DNA of 64,000 bases from Gillisia sp. Hel_I_86 (GTDB taxonomy: Bacteria; Bacteroidota; Bacteroidia; Flavobacteriales; Flavobacteriaceae). Each line of letters begins with the position of its first letter. Position 1 is the stretch's first letter. The translations under genes were made by a program, and so were the position numbers. Under the pieces are notes generated by a model. That model did no database searches, was not told the origin of the DNA, and worked only from the letters and a program-made list of their open reading frames with translations. This document shows positions 52,373 to 62,363 of this stretch, in pieces. The DNA lies in assembly GCF_007827275.1 (NCBI RefSeq), contig NZ_VISE01000001.1, positions 2,790,001 to 2,854,000 on the forward strand, written 5' to 3'.

Positions 52373-52954
52373 TTACATCTTAATGGTACCACATCCAACT
52401 CTTGTTCCGGCAGCACCAGAGGGTTGAGAGGTAAAATCGTCTACGCCATCATGAACTATGACAGCCTTTCCAACGATGTTCTTAGTGTCATCGTCACAAC
52501 CAATACACCATTTATCCGTAGTCATGGTAATAGTACCATTTCCATTTCCATCTACTTTAAAATTTCCGATATCACCTCTATGGTATCCTGAGGCATCACC
52601 CCATTTTCCATGTTGTTCAAATGTTGGGTTCCAGTGTCCTCCTGCAGACGATCCATCTTTTGCCGAGCAATCTGCACTTTCATGAATATGGATGGCATGC
52701 ATGCCTTCAGCTAAACCATCTATAATCGCGGTCATGGTAACCTCACCGTTTTCTTCAGTAAAAACAACATTTCCCGATAGTTTACTATCGCTTTTAGGTT
52801 CCAAAGTAATTTTTACTTTTTTGACTTCAACTTCTTTTTCCTGAGTCATTTCGGTGTCGGAAGTTTTTTTATCGTCTTTTTCTTTTTTGTCATTTTTACA
52901 TCCAATAATCAAAAGGGATGCACAAAATAAAAGTGTTAAGCTAATACGTTTCAT
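52373..52954 (-). CDS. sodC: Cu/Zn superoxide dismutase, lipoprotein
   Basis: 193 residues. Lipobox LIIGC (Cys19), a charged linker, then the SodC domain with metal ligands: HAIHIHESADC, GGHWNP, HRGDIGNF and VIVHDGVDD. Dismutates superoxide outside the cytoplasm, probably on a membrane. An extra CIGCDD pair (about residues 155-160) is unusual. Terminated at 52325. Confidence 0.95.
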   Translation of the reverse strand: MKRISLTLLFCASLLIIGCKNDKKEKDDKKTSDTEMTQEKEVEVKKVKITLEPKSDSKLSGNVVFTEENGEVTMTAIIDGLAEGMHAIHIHESADCSAKDGSSAGGHWNPTFEQHGKWGDASGYHRGDIGNFKVDGNGNGTITMTTDKWCIGCDDDTKNIVGKAVIVHDGVDDFTSQPSGAAGTRVGCGTIKM

Positions 52955-53075
52955 AATTTATATGGATTGGTTTTACATTGAACTCATCTAAAGTACTTGT
53001 ATAATAAGGAATCTCCAAAGATTTAAGGATTGCTTAACATAGATTTATGGTCACCAAAACATGCTTTAAGGTTGT

Positions 53076-54293
53076 TTACTTTGGATCTACCAAGCTTGTA
53101 ATAATTTGGGTTTCAGAATGTAATGTTTTATGTACGGGACATTTATTAGCGATCTCTAATAATCGATTTCGCTGCTTTTCATCCAAATCTCCTTTAATTA
53201 TAAGCTCTCGTTTAAAAGTGTCTATTTTGGTTCCAGCTTCTTCACATTTTTCACAATCCAGGGCATGCTCTCTGCCATAATTAACCTGTGTATCTACAGA
53301 GTCTACGATCCAGCCTTTTCTTTTGGCATACATCTGGATGGTCATAGAAGTACAAGCTGCTAAACCAGCTGATACATATTCATATGGATTGGGCCCAAAA
53401 TCGTTTCCCCCAACATGCTCCGGTTCATCGGCTATTAGATTGTGCCTTCCAGCTTTTATTTGTGTAGTAAAACCTTCTGGGCCTAAATGTGCAACGACGT
53501 CCAAATTGGTTTTTAAGTTTTTTTGCTCGGGGATATCAATATACCTATAAGCCCAGCTGCCTATAATATCACCAGCATAACTAGAATCCATTTTATTGGA
53601 TAACAAATGATCTCCTCCATCCAAAGAAATGAAACTTTTGGGATGCTTTGCTGCAATGTAAATTTCTTCGGCATTTTTAATGCCCACTATCCTATCCTGT
53701 GGGGAATGGAGAATTAATAAAGATTTATTTAATTTTGAAATAATATCTGGAAGATCGTTGTTTTCGAGATCGTCTAAGAATTGCTTTTTTATATTGAATT
53801 TTCTGCCCCCAATATTCACTTCAGCGATTCCATTTTTCTGAATATCTTCTACATCATTTTTCAATAGATTTTTCACATGGCCAATATGGGATGGCGCTCC
53901 AATAGTTGCAACCGCTGTTACCGATGGCAATAAGGTAGCTGCTAACAGCACCGCTGCACCGCCTAGGGAATGTCCAATAAGCAATGAGGGCGCTTTATAA
54001 TTTTCTTCTAAATAACCAGCGGCCTCGATTAGATCTTCTACATTTCCAGAAAAATTGGAATCAGCAAATTCTCCTTCGCTTTCGCCCAATCCGGTAAAAT
54101 CGAACCTAAGAACCCCAAAACCTTTAGTTATTAATGCTTTACTTATATTCCTTACCGCTAAAAAGTTTTTGTTGCATGTAAAGCAATGCGCGAACAATAC
54201 AAAGTTGTGTGGATTTCTGTTCTCGGGCAACTCAATACTACCTTTTAAATCGAAACCTTCTTTATTTTTGAATGTAATTTTTAACGTGCTCAT
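53076..54293 (-). CDS. Alpha/beta hydrolase fused to OsmC domain
   Basis: 405 residues. Hydrolase domain (1-245) with nucleophile elbow GHSLGGA and later catalytic Asp/His near SPQDRIVG and DGGDHLL. OsmC domain (about 262-400) with peroxide-reactive cysteines in GLAACTSMT and ANKCPVHKTL. The fusion is known in Bacteroidota. OsmC reduces organic peroxides; the hydrolase may supply or clear an ester substrate. Cytoplasmic. Single gene. Confidence 0.93.
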   Translation of the reverse strand: MSTLKITFKNKEGFDLKGSIELPENRNPHNFVLFAHCFTCNKNFLAVRNISKALITKGFGVLRFDFTGLGESEGEFADSNFSGNVEDLIEAAGYLEENYKAPSLLIGHSLGGAAVLLAATLLPSVTAVATIGAPSHIGHVKNLLKNDVEDIQKNGIAEVNIGGRKFNIKKQFLDDLENNDLPDIISKLNKSLLILHSPQDRIVGIKNAEEIYIAAKHPKSFISLDGGDHLLSNKMDSSYAGDIIGSWAYRYIDIPEQKNLKTNLDVVAHLGPEGFTTQIKAGRHNLIADEPEHVGGNDFGPNPYEYVSAGLAACTSMTIQMYAKRKGWIVDSVDTQVNYGREHALDCEKCEEAGTKIDTFKRELIIKGDLDEKQRNRLLEIANKCPVHKTLHSETQIITSLVDPK

Positions 54294-54401
54294 TGTTCTT
54301 TTGAATTTTAAGTGTTTTAAAAATAATTCTATTTCGTGCGATTGAAATTAGCGATATATAGAGCGAACCCTATATCCAATAATAAGATCAATCTGCTTGA
54401 T

Positions 54402-55298
54402 TTAAGCCGGGACAAAATCTTTAGGTACTGCAATTCTCAATTTCTTATCGGCTATTCTCACCTCTACTTTTTTTCTTTTCCCTATGAACTCTCCATCTAT
54501 TTGGAAGGCTACGGGCTTTTTACAAGTGATTATAGCTTCTTCTATAGAGATGGCTTCCACGAAATTGGAATCCATTTCGGTATTTTTAAATAAAGTTTTT
54601 ATAATGTGAAATAAACTTATTCTTTTAAAAATAATGACTTCAAACTTCCCATCATTCAATTTTCCATGTGGATTTATATTCGCTCCAGTTCCAAATTTAT
54701 TGGCATTGGCAATAGCTAAGAGCACTCCTTTCTTTACATATCGATGGTCCATAGCTTCAATAGTAAATTTATAAGGATAATTGGATTTGAACAATGTAGG
54801 GAAAGATTGAAGGAAATACCCAAACATCCCCCTAAAATTGGAATGTTCGTAATGTCTTATGAGTTCTGCGTTTATACCAAGATCCGAAATATGTAAACAC
54901 ATTTCCCCATTGAGTTCCAAAGTATCCACCGTGAAAGTTTTAGATCCTGTAGCAACTTCAATTTGATCTTTAAGATTATCTGGAAGGTCCAAATTAATTG
55001 CAAAACCATTAGCAGAACCTGCAGGTAAAATCCCAAGGGTAAGATCGAAATCTTTAAGGACTTTTGCAACAAGCTGAATTGTTCCATCTCCACCTGCAAC
55101 CAATATGCGCTCTGGTTTATGCGTGTTAATCAAATTCTTAATCGCACTTTCATCATCTTCTCCTCCTTGGGTTTCGTAAACCTCAAGTTTTATGTTTTTC
55201 TTATTTAGTTCTATTTCAACTGTTTCAATAAGATTTGCTTTATCGAAAGCTCCTGAAATTGGATTTACGACCAGTAAAATTTGATTATTTGATTCCAT
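54402..55298 (-). CDS. Diacylglycerol/lipid kinase family protein (YegS/DagK-like)
   Basis: 298 residues. LLVVNPISGAFDKA opens the fold, ILVAGGDGTIQLVAKVL is the GGDGT nucleotide loop, and LGILPAGSANGFAINL and the DGKFEVIIF segment follow. Phosphorylates a lipid head group with ATP at the membrane. Divergent from the App1-like gene. Confidence 0.93.
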   Translation of the reverse strand: MESNNQILLVVNPISGAFDKANLIETVEIELNKKNIKLEVYETQGGEDDESAIKNLINTHKPERILVAGGDGTIQLVAKVLKDFDLTLGILPAGSANGFAINLDLPDNLKDQIEVATGSKTFTVDTLELNGEMCLHISDLGINAELIRHYEHSNFRGMFGYFLQSFPTLFKSNYPYKFTIEAMDHRYVKKGVLLAIANANKFGTGANINPHGKLNDGKFEVIIFKRISLFHIIKTLFKNTEMDSNFVEAISIEEAIITCKKPVAFQIDGEFIGKRKKVEVRIADKKLRIAVPKDFVPA

Positions 55299-55361
55299 GT
55301 ACCGTAGATTGTTGCTAAAATTAGCTATTTTGGAAGTAATCTATCGTTAATAAAATCTCAA

Positions 55362-56330
55362 TTGACAAAAATCGACTTAAAATTATATCGTGGATACATA
55401 AACGATCAAGAACTGGTAGTTTTTGGCCACGTGTTTAAATCCTGGGCTCCAGATAAATACCGGATAGATAGACGCGGAATTAAACATGCGGTGTCTATCA
55501 TGCACATGTTCAATATAAAACCCATGTCCAATATTCGGGTGACACTAGAATTTCAAGGTTTGCAGGTTCAAACAAAAACGTTGGATGATGGGTATTTCAG
55601 GTTTAATATTCCTTTTGATGAAGAACTGGCAAGTGGTTGGCATGAATATCAGGTTTCCTGCCAATTCAATGGTTTTGGTATTGTGGATACCGGGGAGATA
55701 TTGAAGCCCTTTGAAAGCAAGTACGGAATAATATCTGATATAGATGATACGTTTCTCATTTCTTACAGCGGTAATTTTTTTAAGAAGCTATATGTCATGT
55801 TGCTTAAAAATATCAATAAAAGAAAAATATTTGAAGATGTGGTGCCACATTATAAGGCACTAAGTTCTTATGGGCAGGAAAACGAACAGGCTTTCAATTC
55901 CTTTTTTTACGTGTCTAGTAGCGAATGGAATTTATACGATTTCATCAATGAATTTGCTAAAAGACATGAGTTGCCCAAAGCAGTTATAAAATTGAAAAAG
56001 ATAAAAACAGGAATTTCAGATTTCCTAATGACGGGGAGGGGGGGACACGATCATAAATTCGAAAAGATCAAGGATATTATCTCATTTTACCCAAACCTAA
56101 AATATGTGCTTATTGGTGATGATTCCCAGAAAGATCCTTATATCTATGAGCGCATCTGTAAAATATTCCCTTTAAATATAAATGCAGTATATATTCGAAA
56201 GACCAAAAAGGTTAAAAAGAAGACTGTTGCAATTGTTCTAAATAATATTAAGGATATGGGAGTAAGTACCTGTTACTTTATTAATAGCGAAAAAGCGATT
56301 GAGCATTCAAAAAAAATTAATATCATCTAA
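55362..56330 (+). CDS. App1-like phosphatase (DUF2183)
   Basis: 322 residues from a TTG start. An N-terminal beta-rich domain (1-115) precedes the catalytic domain with YGIISDIDDTFLIS (DxDxT), FFYVSSSEWNLYDFI and YVLIGDDSQKDPYIYE. App1-type proteins are HAD-like phosphatidate phosphatases; the neighbour on the other strand is a lipid kinase, which fits. Cytoplasmic. Confidence 0.88.
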   Translation: MTKIDLKLYRGYINDQELVVFGHVFKSWAPDKYRIDRRGIKHAVSIMHMFNIKPMSNIRVTLEFQGLQVQTKTLDDGYFRFNIPFDEELASGWHEYQVSCQFNGFGIVDTGEILKPFESKYGIISDIDDTFLISYSGNFFKKLYVMLLKNINKRKIFEDVVPHYKALSSYGQENEQAFNSFFYVSSSEWNLYDFINEFAKRHELPKAVIKLKKIKTGISDFLMTGRGGHDHKFEKIKDIISFYPNLKYVLIGDDSQKDPYIYERICKIFPLNINAVYIRKTKKVKKKTVAIVLNNIKDMGVSTCYFINSEKAIEHSKKINII

Positions 56331-56411
56331 TTTTTGGGAAATATCTCAGGGTATTAATACAGATAAATTAGAATCCCGGTATCTTTGTTTTTATTCCTTA
56401 AAATTCATGAC

Positions 56412-58541
56412 TTGGAGTTAATATCATATATAAAAGCTAAAATCGCTGTTCCCGAAAAATCAATTCTAAATACAGTTTCCTTATTAAAAGAAGATGCTAC
56501 CATTCCTTTTATTGCGCGTTATAGAAAAGAGGTAACTGGAAATTTGGATGAAGTTCAAATTGAAAAAATCGCAGCGCTTTTAAAATCTTATTCTGAATTA
56601 GAACACCGTAAAAAATCGATCATTAAAGCTATTGAAGATCAATATGTAATGACAGATTCCTTGCTGTCCAAGATTCAGCATTCCACTTCGATGGTGGAAT
56701 TAGAAGATCTTTACCTTCCTTTTAAAAAGAAACGAAGAACAAAAGCGGAAGTTGCTAGAGAAGCAGGCTTGGAACCGCTGGCGAAGATAGTAATGTCCCA
56801 AAAAGGAGGCGATTTAGAGCAAGTGGCGAAGAGGTTTTTGTCACAAGAGATAAAATCTACGGCTGATGCTTTGGACGGCGCTCAACATATAATTGCAGAG
56901 TGGGTAAGTGAAAATCCTTATGTTCGCCAAAAGCTTAGAAGATTGTTTCAGAATAGTGCAGATATAGCTTCAAGTGTGGTTAAATCTGAAAAAGAAAACC
57001 CAATCGCTCAAAAATATAAGCAATATTTTGGCTGGAACGAACCTCTAAAAAGAATTCCTTCCCATAGATTATTAGCAATTCTTAGAGCCGAAAGTGAGGG
57101 GATAGTTAAAGTTAAGATTGAGGTAGAAAAAAAGGAAGCTTTAAGGTTAATAGATAAGGTGCTTCAGGTTAAAAATTCTTCAGCTTCAAAATATATTAAA
57201 GAGGCATTTGAAGATTCTTACAAACGACTTTTAAAACCCTCCTTTTCCAATGAAGTTTTATCTGAAGCAAAAAATAAAGCAGATGAAGAAGCTATACAGG
57301 TTTTTGCTGAAAATTTAGAACAACTTTTATTGGCGCCACCCCTTGGTAATAAAAGGATTTTAGCCTTGGATCCCGGGTACAAGTCTGGTTGCAAGTTGGT
57401 GTGTTTAGATGCAAACGGAATGCTGCTTCATAATGAAACTATTTATCCGCATTCTCCCCAAAAAGAAATGATCCTTGCCATTAAGAAAATAAGATCTCTG
57501 GTGAACGCCTATAATATTGAAGCGATCTCCATTGGAAATGGTACCGCTTCAAGGGAAACAGAAGAATTCATTAAGAAAGTGCCATTTAATAAAGAGATCT
57601 CTGTATATGTGGTTAATGAGGCAGGGGCTTCAATTTATTCAGCATCTAAAATTGCAAGGGATGAATTTACAAATTATGATATCACCGTTCGAGGCGCAGT
57701 TTCAATAGGGAGAAGATTGATTGATCCCTTGGCAGAATTAGTGAAAATCGATGCGAAATCTATTGGAGTAGGGCAGTACCAGCATGATGTAGATCAAACC
57801 AAATTAAAGAGCAAATTGGATTTAGTGGTCATGAATTGTGTGAACCGAATCGGTATCAACGTAAACTCTGCCAGTAAAGAATTGTTATCCTATGTTTCCG
57901 GAATTGGACCGGTACTAGCTGAAAACATCATTTCTTATAGATCAAATAAAGGAAGTATTAAGAGTAGGGAAGAATTGTTAAAAGTTCCTAGATTAGGAGC
58001 CAAAGCATACGAGCAATCTGCTGGGTTTTTAAGGATCAAAAATTCTAAAAATCCATTGGATGATTCTGCTGTTCACCCGGAGAGATATGAGTTGGTCAAT
58101 AAAATGGCAAAGGATCGGGGAACTGCGATAAGCGAAATAATAGGTAATAAGGAAGTGCTTCAAAAAATATCATTGGATAATTATGTTCAAGAAGACCTCG
58201 GGCTTCCAACATTAAAAGATATTATTAAGGAGCTGGAAAAGCCAGGCTTAGATCCCAGAAGTAAGATCAAGGTTTTTCAGTTTGATGAGCATGTAAATAG
58301 TATCAACGACCTAAAAACAGGAATGAAATTACCAGGTATCGTTAATAATATCACCAATTTTGGATGTTTCGTGGATATCGGGATTAAAGAAAGTGGTCTT
58401 GTCCATATATCTAAACTGGCAAATGAATATATAAATGATGTAAATTCTGTGGTGAAATTAGGGCAACATTTAATGGTCACTGTTTTGGAAGTAGATCTGG
58501 ATTTAAAACGTATTCAGCTTTCACTTATCAAATTATTTTGA
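56412..58541 (+). CDS. tex: Tex-family transcription accessory protein
   Basis: About 709 residues from a TTG at 56412 (LELISYIKAKIAVPEKS); a TTG at 56385 would add nine residues. Domains in order: Tex N-terminal helices with TIPFIARYRKEVTGNLDEVQ, YqgF/RuvX-like nuclease fold with LALDPGYKSGCK, tandem helix-hairpin-helix (YVSGIGPVLAENIISYRS), and C-terminal S1 RNA-binding domain (GIVNNITNFGCFVDIG). Nucleic-acid-binding protein of the cytoplasm that acts on transcription. Ends 457 bp before the next gene. Confidence 0.93.
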   Translation: MELISYIKAKIAVPEKSILNTVSLLKEDATIPFIARYRKEVTGNLDEVQIEKIAALLKSYSELEHRKKSIIKAIEDQYVMTDSLLSKIQHSTSMVELEDLYLPFKKKRRTKAEVAREAGLEPLAKIVMSQKGGDLEQVAKRFLSQEIKSTADALDGAQHIIAEWVSENPYVRQKLRRLFQNSADIASSVVKSEKENPIAQKYKQYFGWNEPLKRIPSHRLLAILRAESEGIVKVKIEVEKKEALRLIDKVLQVKNSSASKYIKEAFEDSYKRLLKPSFSNEVLSEAKNKADEEAIQVFAENLEQLLLAPPLGNKRILALDPGYKSGCKLVCLDANGMLLHNETIYPHSPQKEMILAIKKIRSLVNAYNIEAISIGNGTASRETEEFIKKVPFNKEISVYVVNEAGASIYSASKIARDEFTNYDITVRGAVSIGRRLIDPLAELVKIDAKSIGVGQYQHDVDQTKLKSKLDLVVMNCVNRIGINVNSASKELLSYVSGIGPVLAENIISYRSNKGSIKSREELLKVPRLGAKAYEQSAGFLRIKNSKNPLDDSAVHPERYELVNKMAKDRGTAISEIIGNKEVLQKISLDNYVQEDLGLPTLKDIIKELEKPGLDPRSKIKVFQFDEHVNSINDLKTGMKLPGIVNNITNFGCFVDIGIKESGLVHISKLANEYINDVNSVVKLGQHLMVTVLEVDLDLKRIQLSLIKLF

Positions 58542-58998
58542 TCTTACGCGATGACATCCAAATAATCGCTATTTCAAGTTCTATCAACCTACATTAATTC
58601 CATGTCTTGGGTAGATACCTCCATTATTTTAATTTTTATTGTATATCCGTAATATGCCTAAAAGGCATAATGGAACTAAAAATGTCATATCGAGCGCAGT
58701 CGAGACGTCTTTGTTTAACCCTTCGACTCCGCCCAGGGAGACAAAAGCTATTTTTAGGTGTGTAAACGGATAAGCATAATTTTTATAAGCTTCTGGTGAT
58801 CAAATCGTAATTATTCTTAAATTTTTATTAAATTAGGGATCTTAAAAAGATATTCTTTTCTAAAATAGTTCCAATACCATATTTTCATGGAGATCTAAAT
58901 CTTAAATTTTGTGTGTTTTTTATCATTTTTTAAATAGGTGGAACAATATTAATTTTAGCTAAAAGGGAATAAATTATCAATCTGAAAACCACGTTTAT
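58542..58998. other. Intergenic region with dispersed repeat
   Basis: No gene seen. An element with ATCGAGCGCAGTCGAGACG (58689-58707) and CCTTCGACTCCGCCCAGG (58720-58737) resembles the one at 28335-28400. The rest is AT-rich. The promoter of the TldD-like gene must lie near the right end. Confidence 0.6.
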
Positions 58999-60639
58999 AT
59001 GAAACGAAGAAGTTTTGTTCAACTAGCGGGTTTAGGTGCAGGTGCAATCATGATGCCTTCACTTTTGCTCGGAAACTCTATACCGGTAGAGGCCTTGTTA
59101 GATCCCGGAATGGATTTGATCACCAAGAAACTAATGGCCGATACGGCTTTAAATACTGCGAGGGGCTTGGGAGCAACTTATGCAGATGCCAGAATAGGCA
59201 GGTACCTTAATCAATATGTATTTACGAGGGAAGATAAGGTACAGAATGTGGTAAATACCGAATCTTTTGGGATTGGTATTCGTGTAATCGCTAATGGAAC
59301 TTGGGGTTTTGCCTCAACTAATAGTGTGACTGAAGATGGAATTAAAAAAGCAACGGAACAAGCGGTGGCAATTGCAAAAGCGAATTCTAAAATTCAAAAG
59401 GATCCTGTAAAACTGGCTCCGGTAGAATCCTATGGAGAGGTTTCTTGGAAAACCCCGATCAAAAAAGATTTTAAGGAAGTACCCGTTTCAGAAAAAGTAG
59501 AACTTTTGCTTGGAGCCAATGCTGCGGCAATGGATAACGGAGCAAACTATGTGAATTCTGCCCTTTTTATGGTGAATGAGCAAAAATATTTCGCTTCCAC
59601 AGAAGGTTCTTATATAGATCAGGATATCCACCGTATTTGGCCAACCTTTGGGGTAACGGCTATAGATCCTGCTGCAGGGAAATTTAAATCCAGGCAAGCA
59701 ATGAGTGCGCCCATGGGGATGGGATATGAATATATGGACGGACTTGCTTCAGAAAAACTGGAAGGTCCCGAAGGTTTAAAATTATATAGAAACAGCTACG
59801 ATATAGTAGAAGATGCCACTCTTGCTGCTAAACAAGCAAAAGCAATGCTTACAGCAAAATCTGTAGATGCCGGGAAATATGATCTTGTATTGGAACCTAA
59901 CCACCTAGGCTTAACTATTCATGAGTCTGTTGGTCATCCATTAGAATTGGATAGGGTACTTGGGTACGAAGCAAATTATGCAGGAACCAGTTTTGCAACC
60001 TTGGATAAATGGAAATCTGGCGACTTTAAATATGGTAGCGACCTTGTAAACTTAGTAGCCGATAAAACAATGCCGGGATCACTTGGCAATGTGGGCTACG
60101 ATGATGAAGGGGTGAAAACAAAACAATGGGATTTGGTAAGAAACGGAGTGCTTAAAAATTATCAAGCAATTCGTGATCAGGTTCATATGATAGATCAAAA
60201 TGAATCTCATGGATGTTGTTATGCGCAGTCTTGGAACGATGTACAATTTCAGCGTATGCCGAATGTATCCTTGGAAGCCGGAAAAGAAAAATATTCTATT
60301 AACGATATGATCAAGGATGTGGAAAAAGGAATTTATATCGCCGGTAGGGGATCATACTCAATAGATCAGCAGCGATATAACTTCCAGTTTGGTGGCACAG
60401 TGTTCTACGAGATCAAAAATGGAGAGATTGTAGGGATGCTGGATGATGTAGCGTATCAATCCAATACTCAGGAATTCTGGAATTCTTGTACAAAGATTTG
60501 TGATGAGAGTGATTATCGCATTTTTGGATCTTTTTTCGATGGGAAAGGCCAACCTTCACAGGTGAGCGCGGTATCCCATGGTAGTTCTACTTCCAGGTTT
60601 AACGATGTTAACGTAATAAATACTGGTAGAAGCATTTAA
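58999..60639 (+). CDS. TldD-family metalloprotease with Tat-type leader
   Basis: 546 residues. MKRRSFVQLAGLGAGAIMM is a twin-arginine-like leader, so export is possible, unlike classic cytoplasmic TldD. The catalytic motif HESVGH (His308, His312) follows LTIHE, and the C-terminal TldD domain reaches RIFGSFFDGKGQPSQ. TldD/TldE act as a heterodimeric peptidase; the partner gene follows after 32 bp. Confidence 0.9.
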   Translation: MKRRSFVQLAGLGAGAIMMPSLLLGNSIPVEALLDPGMDLITKKLMADTALNTARGLGATYADARIGRYLNQYVFTREDKVQNVVNTESFGIGIRVIANGTWGFASTNSVTEDGIKKATEQAVAIAKANSKIQKDPVKLAPVESYGEVSWKTPIKKDFKEVPVSEKVELLLGANAAAMDNGANYVNSALFMVNEQKYFASTEGSYIDQDIHRIWPTFGVTAIDPAAGKFKSRQAMSAPMGMGYEYMDGLASEKLEGPEGLKLYRNSYDIVEDATLAAKQAKAMLTAKSVDAGKYDLVLEPNHLGLTIHESVGHPLELDRVLGYEANYAGTSFATLDKWKSGDFKYGSDLVNLVADKTMPGSLGNVGYDDEGVKTKQWDLVRNGVLKNYQAIRDQVHMIDQNESHGCCYAQSWNDVQFQRMPNVSLEAGKEKYSINDMIKDVEKGIYIAGRGSYSIDQQRYNFQFGGTVFYEIKNGEIVGMLDDVAYQSNTQEFWNSCTKICDESDYRIFGSFFDGKGQPSQVSAVSHGSSTSRFNDVNVINTGRSI

Positions 60640-60671
60640 TCTATTGTTTTACTCTAAAGAATAACAACATT

Positions 60672-61985
60672 ATGGCAATATATACAAAAGAAGAGGCTCG
60701 GAAGATCATGGAAAAAGCGTTAAGCTTTTCCAAGGCCGATGCTTGCGAAATAAATATGGGAGGCAGCGAAAGCGGAAACATCCGGTATGCTAGAAATACA
60801 GTTTCTACCTCTGGGCATAGATCCAATCAAACCTTGGTAATTCAGTCCAGCTTCGGAAAAAAATCTGGAACTGCAACTATTGATGAGTTTGATGATGCGT
60901 CTCTGGAGAAAGTAGTGAGAAGAGCTGAGGAATTAGCCCAGCTATCACCAGAGAACCCTGAATTCATGGCACCGCTGGGGGCACAAACCTATGATGAACC
61001 TGTGAGTTATGTAGAAGCAACCGCAAAGATCACTCCAGAATTTAGGGCCGAAGTGGCCAATAAAAGTATTGCTCCAGCAGCAGCAAAAGATGTGACTGCA
61101 GCAGGATTCTTAAACGATTCGGCTGGGTTTAATGCGATCCTGAATTCAAATGGCTTGTTTGCGTATAATAAGGCGACCAGTATGGATTTCACGGTAACCA
61201 TGAGAACCAATGACGGTACCGGATCTGGATGGGTAACCAGGGATTACAATGATATTAGAAAGTTCGATGCCGCCGAGGCTTCTAAAGTGGCCATAGATAA
61301 GGCAATTATGTCTATGGAAGCAAAAGCAATAGAACCTGGTAAGTATACTGTAATTCTAGAGCCTGCAGCGGCTGGTGATCTTTTAGGAAATATGGGCAGG
61401 GCATTGGACGCTCGAACTGCAGATGAAGGTAGAAGTTTTATGTCTAAAGAAGGTGGTACCAAATTAGGAGATAAGATTGTGGATGAGCGGGTAAATATCT
61501 ATTCAGATCCTTTACATCCCGATGTTCCTACTGCTACATGGAATGGAGATGGTCAAGCCCTAAAGAAAACTAAATGGATTGAGAACGGAGTGGTTAAAAA
61601 CCTAGCGTATAGCCGTTATTGGGCAGAGCAAAAAGGGGTAGATGCGGTACCTTATCCTTCCAATATTATTATGGAAGGTGGAACTGCTAGTTTGGAAGAC
61701 CTTATTCGGGATACCAAAAAGGGAATTTTAGTTACAAGGCTTTGGTATATTAGAAGTGTAGATCCACAAACTTTGCTATTTACAGGACTTACCAGAGACG
61801 GTACTTTTTATATTGAAAATGGAAAGATCAAGTATCCGGTAAAGAACTTCAGATTCAATGAAAGCCCTATTATTATGCTGAATAATTTAGAGACTCTTGG
61901 AAAACAAGTAAGAGTAGATGGAAACTTAATCCCTTATATGAAGGTGAGAGATTTCACATTCACTAGTTTATCTGATGCGGTATAA
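60672..61985 (+). CDS. TldE/PmbA-like partner protein
   Basis: 437 residues. N-terminal EARKIMEKALSFSKADACEI and body NMGRALDARTADEGRSFM belong to the TldD/PmbA fold. The HExxH motif is replaced by AAAGDLLGN, so this is the non-catalytic subunit, which pairs with the Tat-led TldD homologue. No signal peptide is present, so the complex either forms in the cytoplasm or the Tat leader serves piggy-back export. Confidence 0.9.
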   Translation: MAIYTKEEARKIMEKALSFSKADACEINMGGSESGNIRYARNTVSTSGHRSNQTLVIQSSFGKKSGTATIDEFDDASLEKVVRRAEELAQLSPENPEFMAPLGAQTYDEPVSYVEATAKITPEFRAEVANKSIAPAAAKDVTAAGFLNDSAGFNAILNSNGLFAYNKATSMDFTVTMRTNDGTGSGWVTRDYNDIRKFDAAEASKVAIDKAIMSMEAKAIEPGKYTVILEPAAAGDLLGNMGRALDARTADEGRSFMSKEGGTKLGDKIVDERVNIYSDPLHPDVPTATWNGDGQALKKTKWIENGVVKNLAYSRYWAEQKGVDAVPYPSNIIMEGGTASLEDLIRDTKKGILVTRLWYIRSVDPQTLLFTGLTRDGTFYIENGKIKYPVKNFRFNESPIIMLNNLETLGKQVRVDGNLIPYMKVRDFTFTSLSDAV

Positions 61986-62004
61986 TTGAAAATAAGAATA
62001 TTTT

Positions 62005-62043
62005 AAACTGGTTGTTTTGAACTTTTCAAAACAACCAGTTTTT
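62005..62043 (+). terminator. Intrinsic terminator after TldD/TldE operon
   Basis: AAACTGGTTGTTTTGAA and TTCAAAACAACCAGTTT form a 17-bp stem with a 3-base loop and a T run. Confidence 0.9.
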
Positions 62044-62127
62044 CTTTTATAAGATTCAAATCAACAAAGTTAGTTCGAACTAAAAAAATTTGGAAAACTA
62101 TTGGTTTTTTTTTAATCCAAAATGCTG

Positions 62128-62225
62128 TCATTCCGAACGAAGAATGAGGAGGAATCTCATTCTGTAGACATTTCTCGTCGCTCTTACTTCTTCCGATAGC
62201 TATCGGAACTGTCGCAAGGACAAAC
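62128..62225. repeat. Dispersed repeat with CCGATAGCTATCGG palindrome
   Basis: TGTCATTCCGAACGAAGAAT and GGAATCTC form part of a flavobacterial dispersed element. The 18-bp perfect palindrome TTCCGATAGCTATCGGAA lies at 62191-62208. The rest of the 378-bp intergenic space (61986-62363) holds only the terminator and an AT-rich promoter region. Confidence 0.6.
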
Positions 62226-62363
62226 AATATTAAATCAATGATATTATTAGAAAAAGCAACCAATTTTATGTTCAACTAAGGAATTATGAATTTTTAAGAG
62301 TATTAAAGTTAAGAGCTAGTTACTTTTATTGTTATATTACTTTTATAATCATCACATAATATC

